Assembly (NCBI RefSeq): GCF_000517625.1
Contig: NZ_CP007055.1
Location: 1,240,001-1,304,000 of the forward strand
Source of the DNA: Halostagnicola larsenii XH-48
GTDB taxonomy: Archaea > Halobacteriota > Halobacteria > Halobacteriales > Natrialbaceae
Direction of reading: 5' to 3'
DNA: 64,000 nt
In this document: positions 27,743-35,371 of the stretch, piece by piece
How the letters are laid out: every line of letters begins with the position of its first letter
How positions within the stretch are numbered: the first letter of the stretch is position 1
Notes under the pieces: model-generated
What the model saw: the letters and a program-made list of their open reading frames with translations, nothing else
The model's database searches: none
What the model was told of the DNA's origin: nothing
Translations under genes and position numbers: made by a program

Positions 27743-27763
27743 CCCGCGGAGAAGATATCCAAT

Positions 27764-27900
27764 CATGGCAACCAAGCCGCATCGGTTTGGAAGCCACGTC
27801 TCGGGTGTCTTGAGCACCCGGGGCATTTCAATACGAAACGCCCCCGTGTCGCGGAGTGTGTGGCTTCCATTCGACCCAATGCCCTGTAGTGTCATATAAC
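27764..27900 (+). ncRNA. Candidate structured non-coding RNA with a branched fold
   Basis: The segment can fold into a closed multi-helix structure. The outer helix is 10 perfect pairs, TGGAAGCCAC (27788-27797) with GTGGCTTCCA (27860-27869), extended by GCATCGG (27779-27785) with CCAATGC (27876-27882) with one mismatch. Inside are hairpin CGGGTG/CACCCG (27802-27820, 7-base loop) and hairpin GGGCATTTC/GAAACGCCC (27821-27843) with one A-C mismatch and a five-base loop. A weaker hairpin GTAGT/ACTAC (27886-27903) follows, possibly a terminator. It does not match tRNA, 5S, SRP or RNase P RNA as I know them. A 44-codon frame starting at 27765 spans it, but its peptide looks unlike a real protein. 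Family unknown. Confidence 0.55.
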
Positions 27901-27934
27901 TACTGTTTCAGGACAGGAATAATGTGTGCTCGAG

Positions 27935-28183
27935 ATGAGTAGGGATATCTCCAAGAACGTGAACCACCAACAGGTATTTGCTCAATCAGTTTATGAATAT
28001 AACATGAAAGAACGTCGTGGGTGGTCGTTCTTCTATGCCGTTTTGCTGGATCTCCTCGTGTTTTCTGCGGATCTCGCCATCAATGGAAACACGTTCCACA
28101 AAGCCTCGTGGTGGGTTGTGACACTCACGTTGGGCGGGTTACTCGTCTGGTCGCTTCTGACCGATGAGAGAACGAGTACGTGA
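27935..28183 (+). CDS. Hypothetical two-helix membrane protein (DUF-type, 82 residues)
   Basis: The product begins MSRDISKNVNHQQVFAQSVY with a polar N-terminal 35 residues, then two hydrophobic helices (about 36-55 and 60-78). No signal motif or family is recognised. A GTG nine bases upstream (27926) is in frame and could also start it. It lies 52 bases after the RNA candidate and in the same direction. GC content is lower than in the housekeeping genes, similar to the next small gene. Confidence 0.55.
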   Translation: MSRDISKNVNHQQVFAQSVYEYNMKERRGWSFFYAVLLDLLVFSADLAINGNTFHKASWWVVTLTLGGLLVWSLLTDERTST

Positions 28184-28224
28184 GAGACACCTGTATGCGG
28201 CTGGCTCTATTGAAATCCGATTCT

Positions 28225-28341
28225 TCAGATGTATTCTAGCGTGAAACACACGCACACGACAGATGCGAACAGAGCAACACCGTAAGTACTCACAGCCCCG
28301 AATCCCCCGAAAGTTATTCCTTGACAGATACCTGTCACCAT
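28225..28341 (-). CDS. Possible 38-residue membrane peptide
   Basis: A short frame reads MVTGICQGITFGGFGAVSTY, then a hydrophobic stretch and ends FTLEYI before TGA. One membrane helix is likely. It is divergent from and overlaps the promoter of the gene at 28345, so both cannot be freely expressed. The glycine-rich hydrophobic composition is typical of haloarchaeal small membrane peptides, but length is too short to be sure. Confidence 0.25.
   Translation of the reverse strand: MVTGICQGITFGGFGAVSTYGVALFASVVCVCFTLEYI
28322..28337. promoter_or_regulatory. Inverted repeat between TATA box and start codon
   Basis: TGACAG-ATAC-CTGTCA is a perfect six-base dyad. It lies between a GTTATTCC TATA-like patch and the ATG at 28345, a position where a bound repressor would block initiation. 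Confidence 0.45.
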
Positions 28342-28344
28342 CGT

Positions 28345-28737
28345 ATGAAAACAGTTCAGTCAAGCCAAACGGGGCGATTAATCTTCTTTGTATCGCTTGC
28401 TACAATGGCTTTCCTCAGTGCAATACGTCTCATTCAGTATGACGCAGTTCCGTGGGAATTGGTCGCAGTATTTGCTATCGGAACTGCTCTACTCGTTGGA
28501 CCTGTTGCATGGACCGCCCGTAACCAACTTCCTGAGAAGCGCCGTGAGAATCTTGTTTATATCGCAGGTGCCATCGCACTACTCTGTGCCCCAGTCATAC
28601 TTGGCCTTGGACTTATCTTTGATAACCTGACGCTTTTTATGGATGCTGGTGCACTTGGCAGTATCGTGGGTTTTGCAGTCGCATTACTTGTCGAGCGGCT
28701 AATCGTACCTAAGCGGCTTCATGGGTTCGCTCAATAG
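28345..28737 (+). CDS. Hypothetical four-helix membrane protein (130 residues)
   Basis: The product starts MKTVQSSQTGRLIFFVSLAT and has four hydrophobic segments (about 10-30, 38-58, 70-92 and 96-120). No family is recognised. The ATG at 28345 is preferred to 28321, because a TATA-like patch and an inverted repeat lie immediately upstream. Codon use is A/T-richer than in neighbouring housekeeping genes, which may reflect recent acquisition. Confidence 0.6.
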   Translation: MKTVQSSQTGRLIFFVSLATMAFLSAIRLIQYDAVPWELVAVFAIGTALLVGPVAWTARNQLPEKRRENLVYIAGAIALLCAPVILGLGLIFDNLTLFMDAGALGSIVGFAVALLVERLIVPKRLHGFAQ

Positions 28738-28792
28738 ACATTCTGTACTTACCCGTCCCTCTCAAACTTTGGTAGCCGCTGATGATTTCAAC

Positions 28793-28879
28793 AGAGCCAT
28801 ACGGCTCTACTGGTTTACCTAAATCGAGGCGCTAATGCCCCTTCCTCAGCGAGCGTCATCAGAACGCTTGCGTTCTGAT
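28793..28879. repeat. Pair of palindromes in a gene-free gap, possible mobile-element remnant
   Basis: AGAGCC-ATAC-GGCTCT (28793-28808) is a perfect hairpin, and ATCAGAACGC-TT-GCGTTCTGAT (28858-28879) is a perfect ten-base dyad around TT. Between them is TAAATCGAGGCGCTAATGCC, which reads like an end of an IS200/IS605-type element or a palindrome-associated mini-element. That match is from memory. The gap 28738-28991 has no supported gene. Confidence 0.4.
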
Positions 28880-28991
28880 TGGCAGTCAGAGGGTGAACAT
28901 TGGAAAGACGTCGCAGTGTGAACTATTCGTCTCGAGAAAACGACGCGGCTACCAGGTATCGATAGTCGCCGGTTCTGGAGAAAAAGCTCTC

Positions 28992-29342
28992 TCAGTCCTG
29001 GTACGCGAGGTTCATGATCCACTGCGAGAAGGCGTCACTGTTGGGGTCGACCTCCTCTTCGCCGATGAACGGCGAGAGCATGTCGCCGGCCATCAGGAGT
29101 CGGAAGTCCAGATCTCGAGCGGTCGGCGTGACGTAGTAGGTGTTGTGTCCGTTGTACACCGTATCTTCGCGGTCGACGAGTTCCTTTTCGACGAGCGATT
29201 CGACGATCCGACTTCCCTTCCGCGAGGAGACGTCCAGTTCCTTCCAGAAGTCGCTCTGGTGGATCCCGCCCGTCTCACGGACGAGTTCGAGGCCCGCCCG
29301 TTCGTCCGCGGAGAGTTCGGCTTCGGCGGTCGAGACGCTCAT
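28992..29342 (-). CDS. Winged helix-turn-helix transcriptional regulator
   Basis: The 116-residue protein has a MarR/Lrp-like winged helix (LSADERAGLELVRETGGIHQ, SDFWKELDVSSRKGSRIVES), with a wing at EKELVDREDTVYNGHNTYYV, then a short tail (MAGDMLSPFIGEEEVDPNSD). It probably binds DNA in the cytosol; the target is unknown. The ATG at 29342 has a GAGGTG Shine-Dalgarno six bases before it. A GTG at 29351 would overlap that site. Confidence 0.78.
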   Translation of the reverse strand: MSVSTAEAELSADERAGLELVRETGGIHQSDFWKELDVSSRKGSRIVESLVEKELVDREDTVYNGHNTYYVTPTARDLDFRLLMAGDMLSPFIGEEEVDPNSDAFSQWIMNLAYQD

Positions 29343-29417
29343 CGATCCCACCTCACGAGCGTGCTCGCGGCTACAGACGGATGTGCGCGCATATCACATA
29401 GACGGAGGGCAAGGCGC

Positions 29418-30227
29418 TTAAATGTGGCCTTCGCGGTCGCCATCGATGCTACCGGTTTCGCGATTACCTTCGAGACCCGCGTCCACGGCCCCGTCCTCGA
29501 GGGTCACCTCCTCGTAGGGCGTTCGACACGGTGGGCCGTCCGCGAATCGGTAGCTCGACGACTCGCCGAGGGCAATGATCGAGGACGACCGCGTTCCGAA
29601 CCCGTCACGGTGGATGCAGACGCCGTACTCGTGATCGCCCAGCACGTCGCCAGCGCGCTCGAGCCACTCGTCGACGGGTTCGTCGGATCCCACCGCGAGT
29701 TCCTCGCGAACCGCTCGGGCGTTGGCCGCCTGCGCTCGAGCCGGCTCCGGGCGAGTCGACGGAATGTCGACGACCTCGTTGACGGCGATGTTGACCACGA
29801 CGTGGACGCCGGGATCGAACTCGTAGCGCTCGAGTCGGCCGTCCCACGTGTAACAGAAGGCCCGTTCCGCATCGGCGACGGTGAGGTTGAACCCGTCGTA
29901 CTCGTGGGTGTCGGTCGTCGCTTCGATCAGCCGTGCCGCTTCGGTGGCCGATTCGGCCTCGAGAACGTCCCCGACGAGCAGTCCGCGAGACCGATCACCG
30001 GCCAGTTCCGCGTCGATCCAGCGGTTCGTAATACCGGCGAAGACGCCGTGCTCGTTGTACCCGATCCATGTCCCGCCGGCTTCGGTATCCCGCGGAGCGA
30101 TCACCAACGGCTCCTCGTCGTAGACGCCGGGCGGCGACGACGGCCGCTCGAGGGCTTCGTCCCTGTTGGCCGCGACGGCGACGGGCGTATCGTCGAACGC
30201 CCGCCAGGCGAGAGTCAGCGTACACAC
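29418..30227 (-). CDS. NRDE/TANGO2-family protein
   Basis: The 269-residue protein starts MCTLTLAWRAF and carries the name-giving AANRDE motif (residues 20-25), then WIGYNEHGVFAGITNR and NLTVADAERAFCYTW. The fold is Ntn-hydrolase-like with Cys2 as candidate nucleophile. Function remains debated; the animal homologue has been linked to lipid and haem handling. It lies just downstream of the regulator's promoter side and is not clearly in an operon. Confidence 0.88.
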   Translation of the reverse strand: MCTLTLAWRAFDDTPVAVAANRDEALERPSSPPGVYDEEPLVIAPRDTEAGGTWIGYNEHGVFAGITNRWIDAELAGDRSRGLLVGDVLEAESATEAARLIEATTDTHEYDGFNLTVADAERAFCYTWDGRLERYEFDPGVHVVVNIAVNEVVDIPSTRPEPARAQAANARAVREELAVGSDEPVDEWLERAGDVLGDHEYGVCIHRDGFGTRSSSIIALGESSSYRFADGPPCRTPYEEVTLEDGAVDAGLEGNRETGSIDGDREGHI

Positions 30228-30316
30228 GGTTGAACGTAGGGCCGTTTACCCCCTATATGTTCGCCTCGCTCGCGGTGCTGGCTTCGGTTTCACCACATCG
30301 GATAGGACGTTCCCAG

Positions 30317-31903
30317 TTACTCGAGGGACGCCGCGTCCGTGCCCTCCTCCCGGAGGAACTCACGAACGTCCTCTCGGTCCACGGTTCCCGATGCCGTTCG
30401 CGGGAGCGAATCGGTAACGCCGATCGTTTTCGGCTGCTTGAACCCTGCTAATCGGCCGCCACAGAACTCGAGCAGGTCGTCCGTTGACACCGCGGTCGGT
30501 TCGTTCGGAACGACGAGCACACCGACGCGCTCGCCCCATTCGGGGTCCGACAGGCCGACGACCGCGGTTTCCTCGACCTGCGGATGGGCCTGAAGAACGT
30601 CCGCGACCTCGCCGGGGTCGACGTTCTCACCTCCGGTCACGATGCGGTCGCTCCGTCGGTTCAGTACCCAGAGTCGGCCGTCCCGGTCGCGGTATCCGAT
30701 ATCGCCCGTATGGAGTCCGTCAGCTCCGAACGCGGCGTTGGTGTGTGTCTCCTCGAGATAGCCGGGCGTCACCGTCGGCCCGGAAACGACGATTTCACCG
30801 GGTTCGCCGGGTGCGTCGGGGTCACCAGCTTCGTCGACGATCGTTACGTCCGTCACGGCGAGGGGCTGTCCGACGGTTCCCTCGTGCGAGCGCGTCTGCT
30901 CCGGCGTCGCCGTCGAAATCTGGGACGCCGCCTCGGTCATTCCGTAGGTCGGATAGGCGGGAACGCCGGCGTCTCGCGCCCGCTCGAGCAATTCGTTCGA
31001 TGCTGGCGCACCGCCGAGTAGGACGAACCGGAGCGAATCGGGCTCACTCCAGCCCGCCTCGAGCATGCGCGCGAGCATCGTCGGGACGAGCGAGATGCCG
31101 GTAATATCGTACCCGTCGACGACTCGAGCGGTTGCGTCGGGATCGAATTCGCGCTGGATAACGAGCGGTGTTCCGTAGAGCGCCGACCGAAGAACGGGCG
31201 CGAGCCCACCCATATGATACATCGGGAGACAGCAGAGCCAGCGGTCCGAGGGCAGCACGCCGAGCCGAAACGCCGACGCGGTCGCGCTCGCGACGAGGTT
31301 CCCCACCGTCAGTCGAACCCCCTTCGGCTCGCCGGAGGTTCCGGAGGTAAACAGGAGCAAAAACGGGTCGTCGCGCTCGAGCGAAACCGGGTCGGGAGCC
31401 GTCGCCTCGCCCTCGATCCCGCGAAAAAGCGGTCGAACTGGCTCAGGCGTCGAGTCGGTCGGGTCGTCGACGGAGAAAATCGGTCGATCCGTGCTCGAGA
31501 CCGCCTGCGTTTCCGTCTCTCGTTCGCAGATCACCGCCTCGGGTGCCGTCCGCTCGAGCTTGGATGCCAGCTCCGATGGCGTTTCGCGAACGTTCAACGG
31601 AACGAGGACGCGGCCGGTTCGCATCGCGGCGAAGACGAGGCTCGCGAACGCGGGACGGGTCTCCATCAGCACGGCGACGCGGTCCGGCGACGCGCTGGCG
31701 TTGGATCTGGGAGTATCGCGGCGTTGTGTACCGAGTGCCGACTCGAGCGCGCTCGCGACGCGGTCGACGCGGCGATCGAACTCGCGGTAGCTCCAGCGCT
31801 CGTCGCTGTCGGCGTCAGCGTCAATTACGGCAGTTTTCTCGGGAGACGTTTCTCGGCGATGAGTCAGCAGATCCCTCGTCGGCCAGTCGGCGGGCGAACG
31901 CAT
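30317..31903 (-). CDS. menE: o-Succinylbenzoate-CoA ligase
   Basis: The 528-residue protein is an adenylate-forming acyl-CoA synthetase: [15 protein letters not shown] (P-loop), [50 protein letters not shown] and the catalytic region near [20 protein letters not shown]. It activates o-succinylbenzoate with CoA for menaquinone synthesis. I start it at ATG 31901-31903, which overlaps the menC stop (TAATG). The open frame runs further upstream antisense, but only this start is coupled. Placement next to menC and menA supports MenE over a general acyl-CoA ligase. Confidence 0.9.
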   Translation of the reverse strand: MRSPADWPTRDLLTHRRETSPEKTAVIDADADSDERWSYREFDRRVDRVASALESALGTQRRDTPRSNASASPDRVAVLMETRPAFASLVFAAMRTGRVLVPLNVRETPSELASKLERTAPEAVICERETETQAVSSTDRPIFSVDDPTDSTPEPVRPLFRGIEGEATAPDPVSLERDDPFLLLFTSGTSGEPKGVRLTVGNLVASATASAFRLGVLPSDRWLCCLPMYHMGGLAPVLRSALYGTPLVIQREFDPDATARVVDGYDITGISLVPTMLARMLEAGWSEPDSLRFVLLGGAPASNELLERARDAGVPAYPTYGMTEAASQISTATPEQTRSHEGTVGQPLAVTDVTIVDEAGDPDAPGEPGEIVVSGPTVTPGYLEETHTNAAFGADGLHTGDIGYRDRDGRLWVLNRRSDRIVTGGENVDPGEVADVLQAHPQVEETAVVGLSDPEWGERVGVLVVPNEPTAVSTDDLLEFCGGRLAGFKQPKTIGVTDSLPRTASGTVDREDVREFLREEGTDAASLE

Positions 31904-32946
31904 TAGCCAGACCAGAGGCCCGAAACCCCAAGACCCTTCGCCTGCGGGACGACCGCCGACCCGTTCTCGAAGAGCACCGGATCGCGGGCCAGATCCTCGG
32001 CGAGCAACTCGCCCGTCGCGAGCCCGCAGGCCGGAAGGTCCGGAACCGACGCGGCGAGGTGAACGGCACCCGTCCGGGCGACGACGGCGTCGATCGTCGT
32101 CGTCACGATGGGCGTGATCTCGAGTTGCTGCACCCAGGCGGTGATCTGCTGTGCCACGTCGAGACCCCCGAGCGCCATCGGCTTCAGGACGATCGCGTCG
32201 GCCGCGCCGGCCTCGCAGATCGCGTCGACGCCGTGCTCGAGCAACCCCTCGTCGAGCGCGATATCGATGCCCCCACCGCGCAACGCCGCGTGTCCGGAGA
32301 GCGCGCCCGCGGGAAGCGGTTGCTCGAGAATCGAAACGCCGTGATCGGCGAATCCTTCGATCGCCGATTCGGCTTCTTCGATCGTCCACGAACCGTTCGC
32401 ATCGGTTCGAAGTTCGACATCCGAACCGACCGCGTCTCGAGCGCGTCGAACGCGTTCGATGTCAGCTTCGACCGAACGAACGCCGACTTTGAGTTTACAG
32501 CAGTCGAACCCGCGGGAAACGGCCGCTTCGACCGCATCGGCGGTCTCCGCCGCCGTTCCGTCGCCGATCGTCGTGTTGACCGGGACTCGACCGACGAGCG
32601 CGTCGTCGCTGAGGTACTGGTACAGCGGCGTCGCCTCGCGAGCGGACCGGAGATCCGCGACAGCGAGCGTCAGGCCGTGGCGGGCCGCCACGCAGTCGTC
32701 GACGGTCTCGATCGCCTCGCTCAGCCCCTCCTCGGAGATCGTCGCTCTCGCCCGCTCGAGCCCGTGTTCACATGCCTCGAGCGACTCCGTCCATCCCGGC
32801 AGCGGGGTCGCTTCGCCGTAGCCGACCGCGTCGCCGTCGGTCAGTTTCACGAGGAAACCCTGTCGCTCGTCGATCCGCCCGTGAGCGGTCTCGAGCGTCG
32901 ACTCGAGCGGGAGCGAAAAGCCCCGGAACGAGAGGGTCGGCGTCAT
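31903..32946 (-). CDS. menC: o-Succinylbenzoate synthase
   Basis: This 347-residue enolase-superfamily enzyme dehydrates SHCHC to o-succinylbenzoate. Visible features are the capping domain start (FRGFSLPLESTLETAHG), CCKLKVGVR with the KxK-type lysine, RTDANGSW (metal aspartate), ILEQPLP (metal glutamate) and IALDEGL. It overlaps menA by four bases upstream and menE by one base downstream, so these three form one message. Confidence 0.92.
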   Translation of the reverse strand: MTPTLSFRGFSLPLESTLETAHGRIDERQGFLVKLTDGDAVGYGEATPLPGWTESLEACEHGLERARATISEEGLSEAIETVDDCVAARHGLTLAVADLRSAREATPLYQYLSDDALVGRVPVNTTIGDGTAAETADAVEAAVSRGFDCCKLKVGVRSVEADIERVRRARDAVGSDVELRTDANGSWTIEEAESAIEGFADHGVSILEQPLPAGALSGHAALRGGGIDIALDEGLLEHGVDAICEAGAADAIVLKPMALGGLDVAQQITAWVQQLEITPIVTTTIDAVVARTGAVHLAASVPDLPACGLATGELLAEDLARDPVLFENGSAVVPQAKGLGVSGLWSG

Positions 32947-33881
32947 CCGAGCACCAGCCCCGCCGCGAAGAGGATCGAGAAGATCGTGAGCAGTTTCCCC
33001 GTGTTCTCGAGCGCTGGGTTGAGCGCGTTCCCGTCGGTTCGGGTGAGCATCGTTCGCGTAATCATCGCGGCGTAGGGAATCGTCAACAGCGGCAGCAAGA
33101 CCGCCGGTCCGAAATCCGCCGCGAGCCAGAACCAGATCGGAATCGCGAAGGCGACGGCCAGCAGCGCGACGAATTCGACGCGACTCCAGCCGTAGCCGAG
33201 CCGAACCGCGAGGGTGTACTTGCCCGTCTCGCGGTCGGTCTCTCGATCCCGGACGTTGTTCACCACGAGGATCGCCGTCGAAAGGCAGGCGACGGGCAAA
33301 CTCGCGACGAACGCGGCCGTCGTAACCGTTTCATCGGGTATCGAGGTCGTCAACGGAGCTGCGAGATGCTTGGCCGCCTGCACGTAGAAGGTCCCCATCA
33401 CGGCGACAACGCCGAAGAAGACGAAGACGAACAGTTCCCCGAGTCCGTGGTAGCCAAGCGGGTAGGGGCCGCCCGTGTACGCCCACCCGCAGAAGACGCT
33501 CACGAGACCGATTACGAGGATCGGAAGCCCGCCGACGTACACCAGATACGTCCCGACGAGAATCGCGAGCGCGAACGTGACGACCGTCGCGAGTTTGACC
33601 TGATCGGGCTCGATGAGCCCCGACTGAGTCACTCGAGTAAATCCCTCGCGATCGTCGGTATCCGCCCCCTTCTTGGCGTCGTAGTAATCGTTCGCGAAGT
33701 TCGTCCCCACCTGGATCAGCGCCGCCCCCACGAACGCCATCAGCGCCGGAAGTGGTTCGAACACGCCCGCCTCGAGCGCGAGGCCGACGCCCACGATCAC
33801 CGGCGCCGCGGCCGCTGGCAACGTCTGGGGCCGTGCGGCCATCACCCAGGCTTTCGTCCGCGAAACCGCTGCCGTACTCAT
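32943..33881 (-). CDS. menA: 1,4-Dihydroxy-2-naphthoate polyprenyltransferase
   Basis: The 312-residue UbiA-family membrane protein has about nine helices and both aspartate-rich motifs: FANDYYDAKKGADTDDREG and NNVRDRETDRETGK. It attaches the isoprenoid chain to DHNA on the cytosolic face of the membrane, giving demethylmenaquinone. The start reads MSTAAVSRTKAWVMAARPQT, typical of MenA. It overlaps menC by four bases. Confidence 0.94.
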   Translation of the reverse strand: MSTAAVSRTKAWVMAARPQTLPAAAAPVIVGVGLALEAGVFEPLPALMAFVGAALIQVGTNFANDYYDAKKGADTDDREGFTRVTQSGLIEPDQVKLATVVTFALAILVGTYLVYVGGLPILVIGLVSVFCGWAYTGGPYPLGYHGLGELFVFVFFGVVAVMGTFYVQAAKHLAAPLTTSIPDETVTTAAFVASLPVACLSTAILVVNNVRDRETDRETGKYTLAVRLGYGWSRVEFVALLAVAFAIPIWFWLAADFGPAVLLPLLTIPYAAMITRTMLTRTDGNALNPALENTGKLLTIFSILFAAGLVLG

Positions 33882-34003
33882 TACTCGAGTGTCCCACTTC
33901 AGGGAGTGTCAACGTTGGCATTGCGGTCGAACGTTCGAGCCGGTTCTCGAGCGGTTCTGACCGTTCTCGATCTCGCAATATTGCTCGCCCGTTCCCGAAA
34001 ACC

Positions 34004-34891
34004 CTAGTACTGCCAGGGGAACTCAGAAAAGTCCGGCTCTCGCCCCTCGACGAACGCGTCGCGTCCCTCCCTGGCTTCGTCGGTCATGTAGCCGAGTCGG
34101 GTCGCTTCGCCGGCGAAGACCTGCTGGCCGACCAGCCCGTCGTCGGCCATATTGAAGCCGTACTTGAGCATCCGCATCGCCGTCGGGCTCTTTGCGTTGA
34201 TGCGTTCGCCCCACTCGAGGGCCGTCTCCTCTAGCTCCTCGTGTGGAACGACTTCGTTGACCATCCCCATGTCTTCTGCCTCTTCGGCGGAGTAGGTCTT
34301 TCCGAGGAAGAAGACCTCGCGGGCCTTCTTCTGGCCGATCTGTTTCGCGAGGTAGGCCGAACCGAACCCGGCGTCGTAGCTCGCCACGTCGGGATCGGTC
34401 TGCAGGAACTTCGCGTGGTCCTCGCTGGCGAGCGTGAGATCGCAGACGACGTGTAGCGAGTGGCCGCCGCCGACCGCCCAGCCGGGGACCACGCAGACCA
34501 CGACCTTCGGAACGTGCCGGATGAGTCGCTGCACCTCGAGAATGTGCAGGCGACCCTGCTCCGAGGCGCGCTCTTCGTCGCCCTCGTACTGGTAGCCGTC
34601 CTCGCCCCGGATCGTCTGATCCCCGCCCGAACAGAACGCCCAGCCGCCGTCCTCGGGGGAGGGTCCGTTCCCGGTCAACAGAATACAGCCGACGTCTGTC
34701 TGCCGTTTGGCGTGTTGAAGCGCGTCGTAGAGTTCGTCGACGGTTCCCGGTCGAAACGCGTTGCGGACCGCGGGGCGGTCGAACGCGATCCGGACGGTTC
34801 CCGAGTCGACCGCTCGATGGTAGGTGAGATCGCGAAAGTCGAATTCGTCGATCGATTCCCACCGCTCGGGGTCGAAGTGTTCTGAAACCAT
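34004..34891 (-). CDS. menB: 1,4-Dihydroxy-2-naphthoyl-CoA synthase
   Basis: The 295-residue crotonase-fold protein contains VRIAFDRPAVRNAFRP, FCSGGDQTIRG, VVCVVPGWAVGGGHSLHVVC and FDAGFGSAYLAKQIG-like sequence (here SYDAGFGSAYLAKQIGQKKA), all diagnostic for MenB. It closes the naphthoate ring from o-succinylbenzoyl-CoA. The ATG at 34891 is chosen; the upstream extension to 35128 crosses a different small gene region and is not coding. menA follows after about 120 bases. Confidence 0.95.
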   Translation of the reverse strand: MVSEHFDPERWESIDEFDFRDLTYHRAVDSGTVRIAFDRPAVRNAFRPGTVDELYDALQHAKRQTDVGCILLTGNGPSPEDGGWAFCSGGDQTIRGEDGYQYEGDEERASEQGRLHILEVQRLIRHVPKVVVCVVPGWAVGGGHSLHVVCDLTLASEDHAKFLQTDPDVASYDAGFGSAYLAKQIGQKKAREVFFLGKTYSAEEAEDMGMVNEVVPHEELEETALEWGERINAKSPTAMRMLKYGFNMADDGLVGQQVFAGEATRLGYMTDEAREGRDAFVEGREPDFSEFPWQY

Positions 34892-34947
34892 GTCCGAGAG
34901 TGGGGACCTTGCGGTGAAATAGGTTCGGCTCGCCCGATAGGAGGAAA

Positions 34948-35178
34948 CTATCTCCCCATCCGATGGAGGAGAGTGAAAACCGTCACGCCGACGAGCACGG
35001 CGGCACCAGCGATCAGTCCACCGAGAACGGCCTGTATGGCTGTTGATTCCACAACGTGCGGAACCACAATATTTGCAGTTAGTCCGCCGATCCCAGCAGA
35101 AACGCCGCAAATCAGCGCCATAACCCACCTGCCCTGTTCGTCCCAGGTTCCAGTAATCGCCGTTCTAAGTGAGGTCAT
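34948..35178 (-). CDS. Small two-helix membrane protein inside the men cluster (76 residues)
   Basis: The product starts MTSLRTAITGTWDEQGRWVM and has two hydrophobic segments (about 18-42 and 48-70). It sits between menD and menB in the same direction. I do not recognise a family. Its lower GC and its own A/T-rich upstream (35179-35220, with ATACATATATTT) suggest a separate promoter, so it may simply be an insertion rather than a Men enzyme. Confidence 0.65.
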   Translation of the reverse strand: MTSLRTAITGTWDEQGRWVMALICGVSAGIGGLTANIVVPHVVESTAIQAVLGGLIAGAAVLVGVTVFTLLHRMGR

Positions 35179-35371
35179 GTCACATAATGTTTCACCATAT
35201 ACATATATTTACACAGTACCGAGCGCGGCGTACACTAGTACTCGAGAGGAATCGTTCGTTCGCGATTGAACAAAATCTGTTACTGACGAAACGAGGGGAG
35301 CACACCGAAGATGAGGCCCGAGTACTCGCCAGGAACCGGTTATACCCTGGTTATCTGTACGCCCGTGCTGG

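Noticed and set aside
27765-27899. 44-codon frame starting exactly at the predicted transcription start of the RNA candidate
   Set aside because: Peptide (MATKPHRFGSHV...) lacks acidic haloarchaeal character and the bases are better explained by helix pairing; kept only as an alternative.
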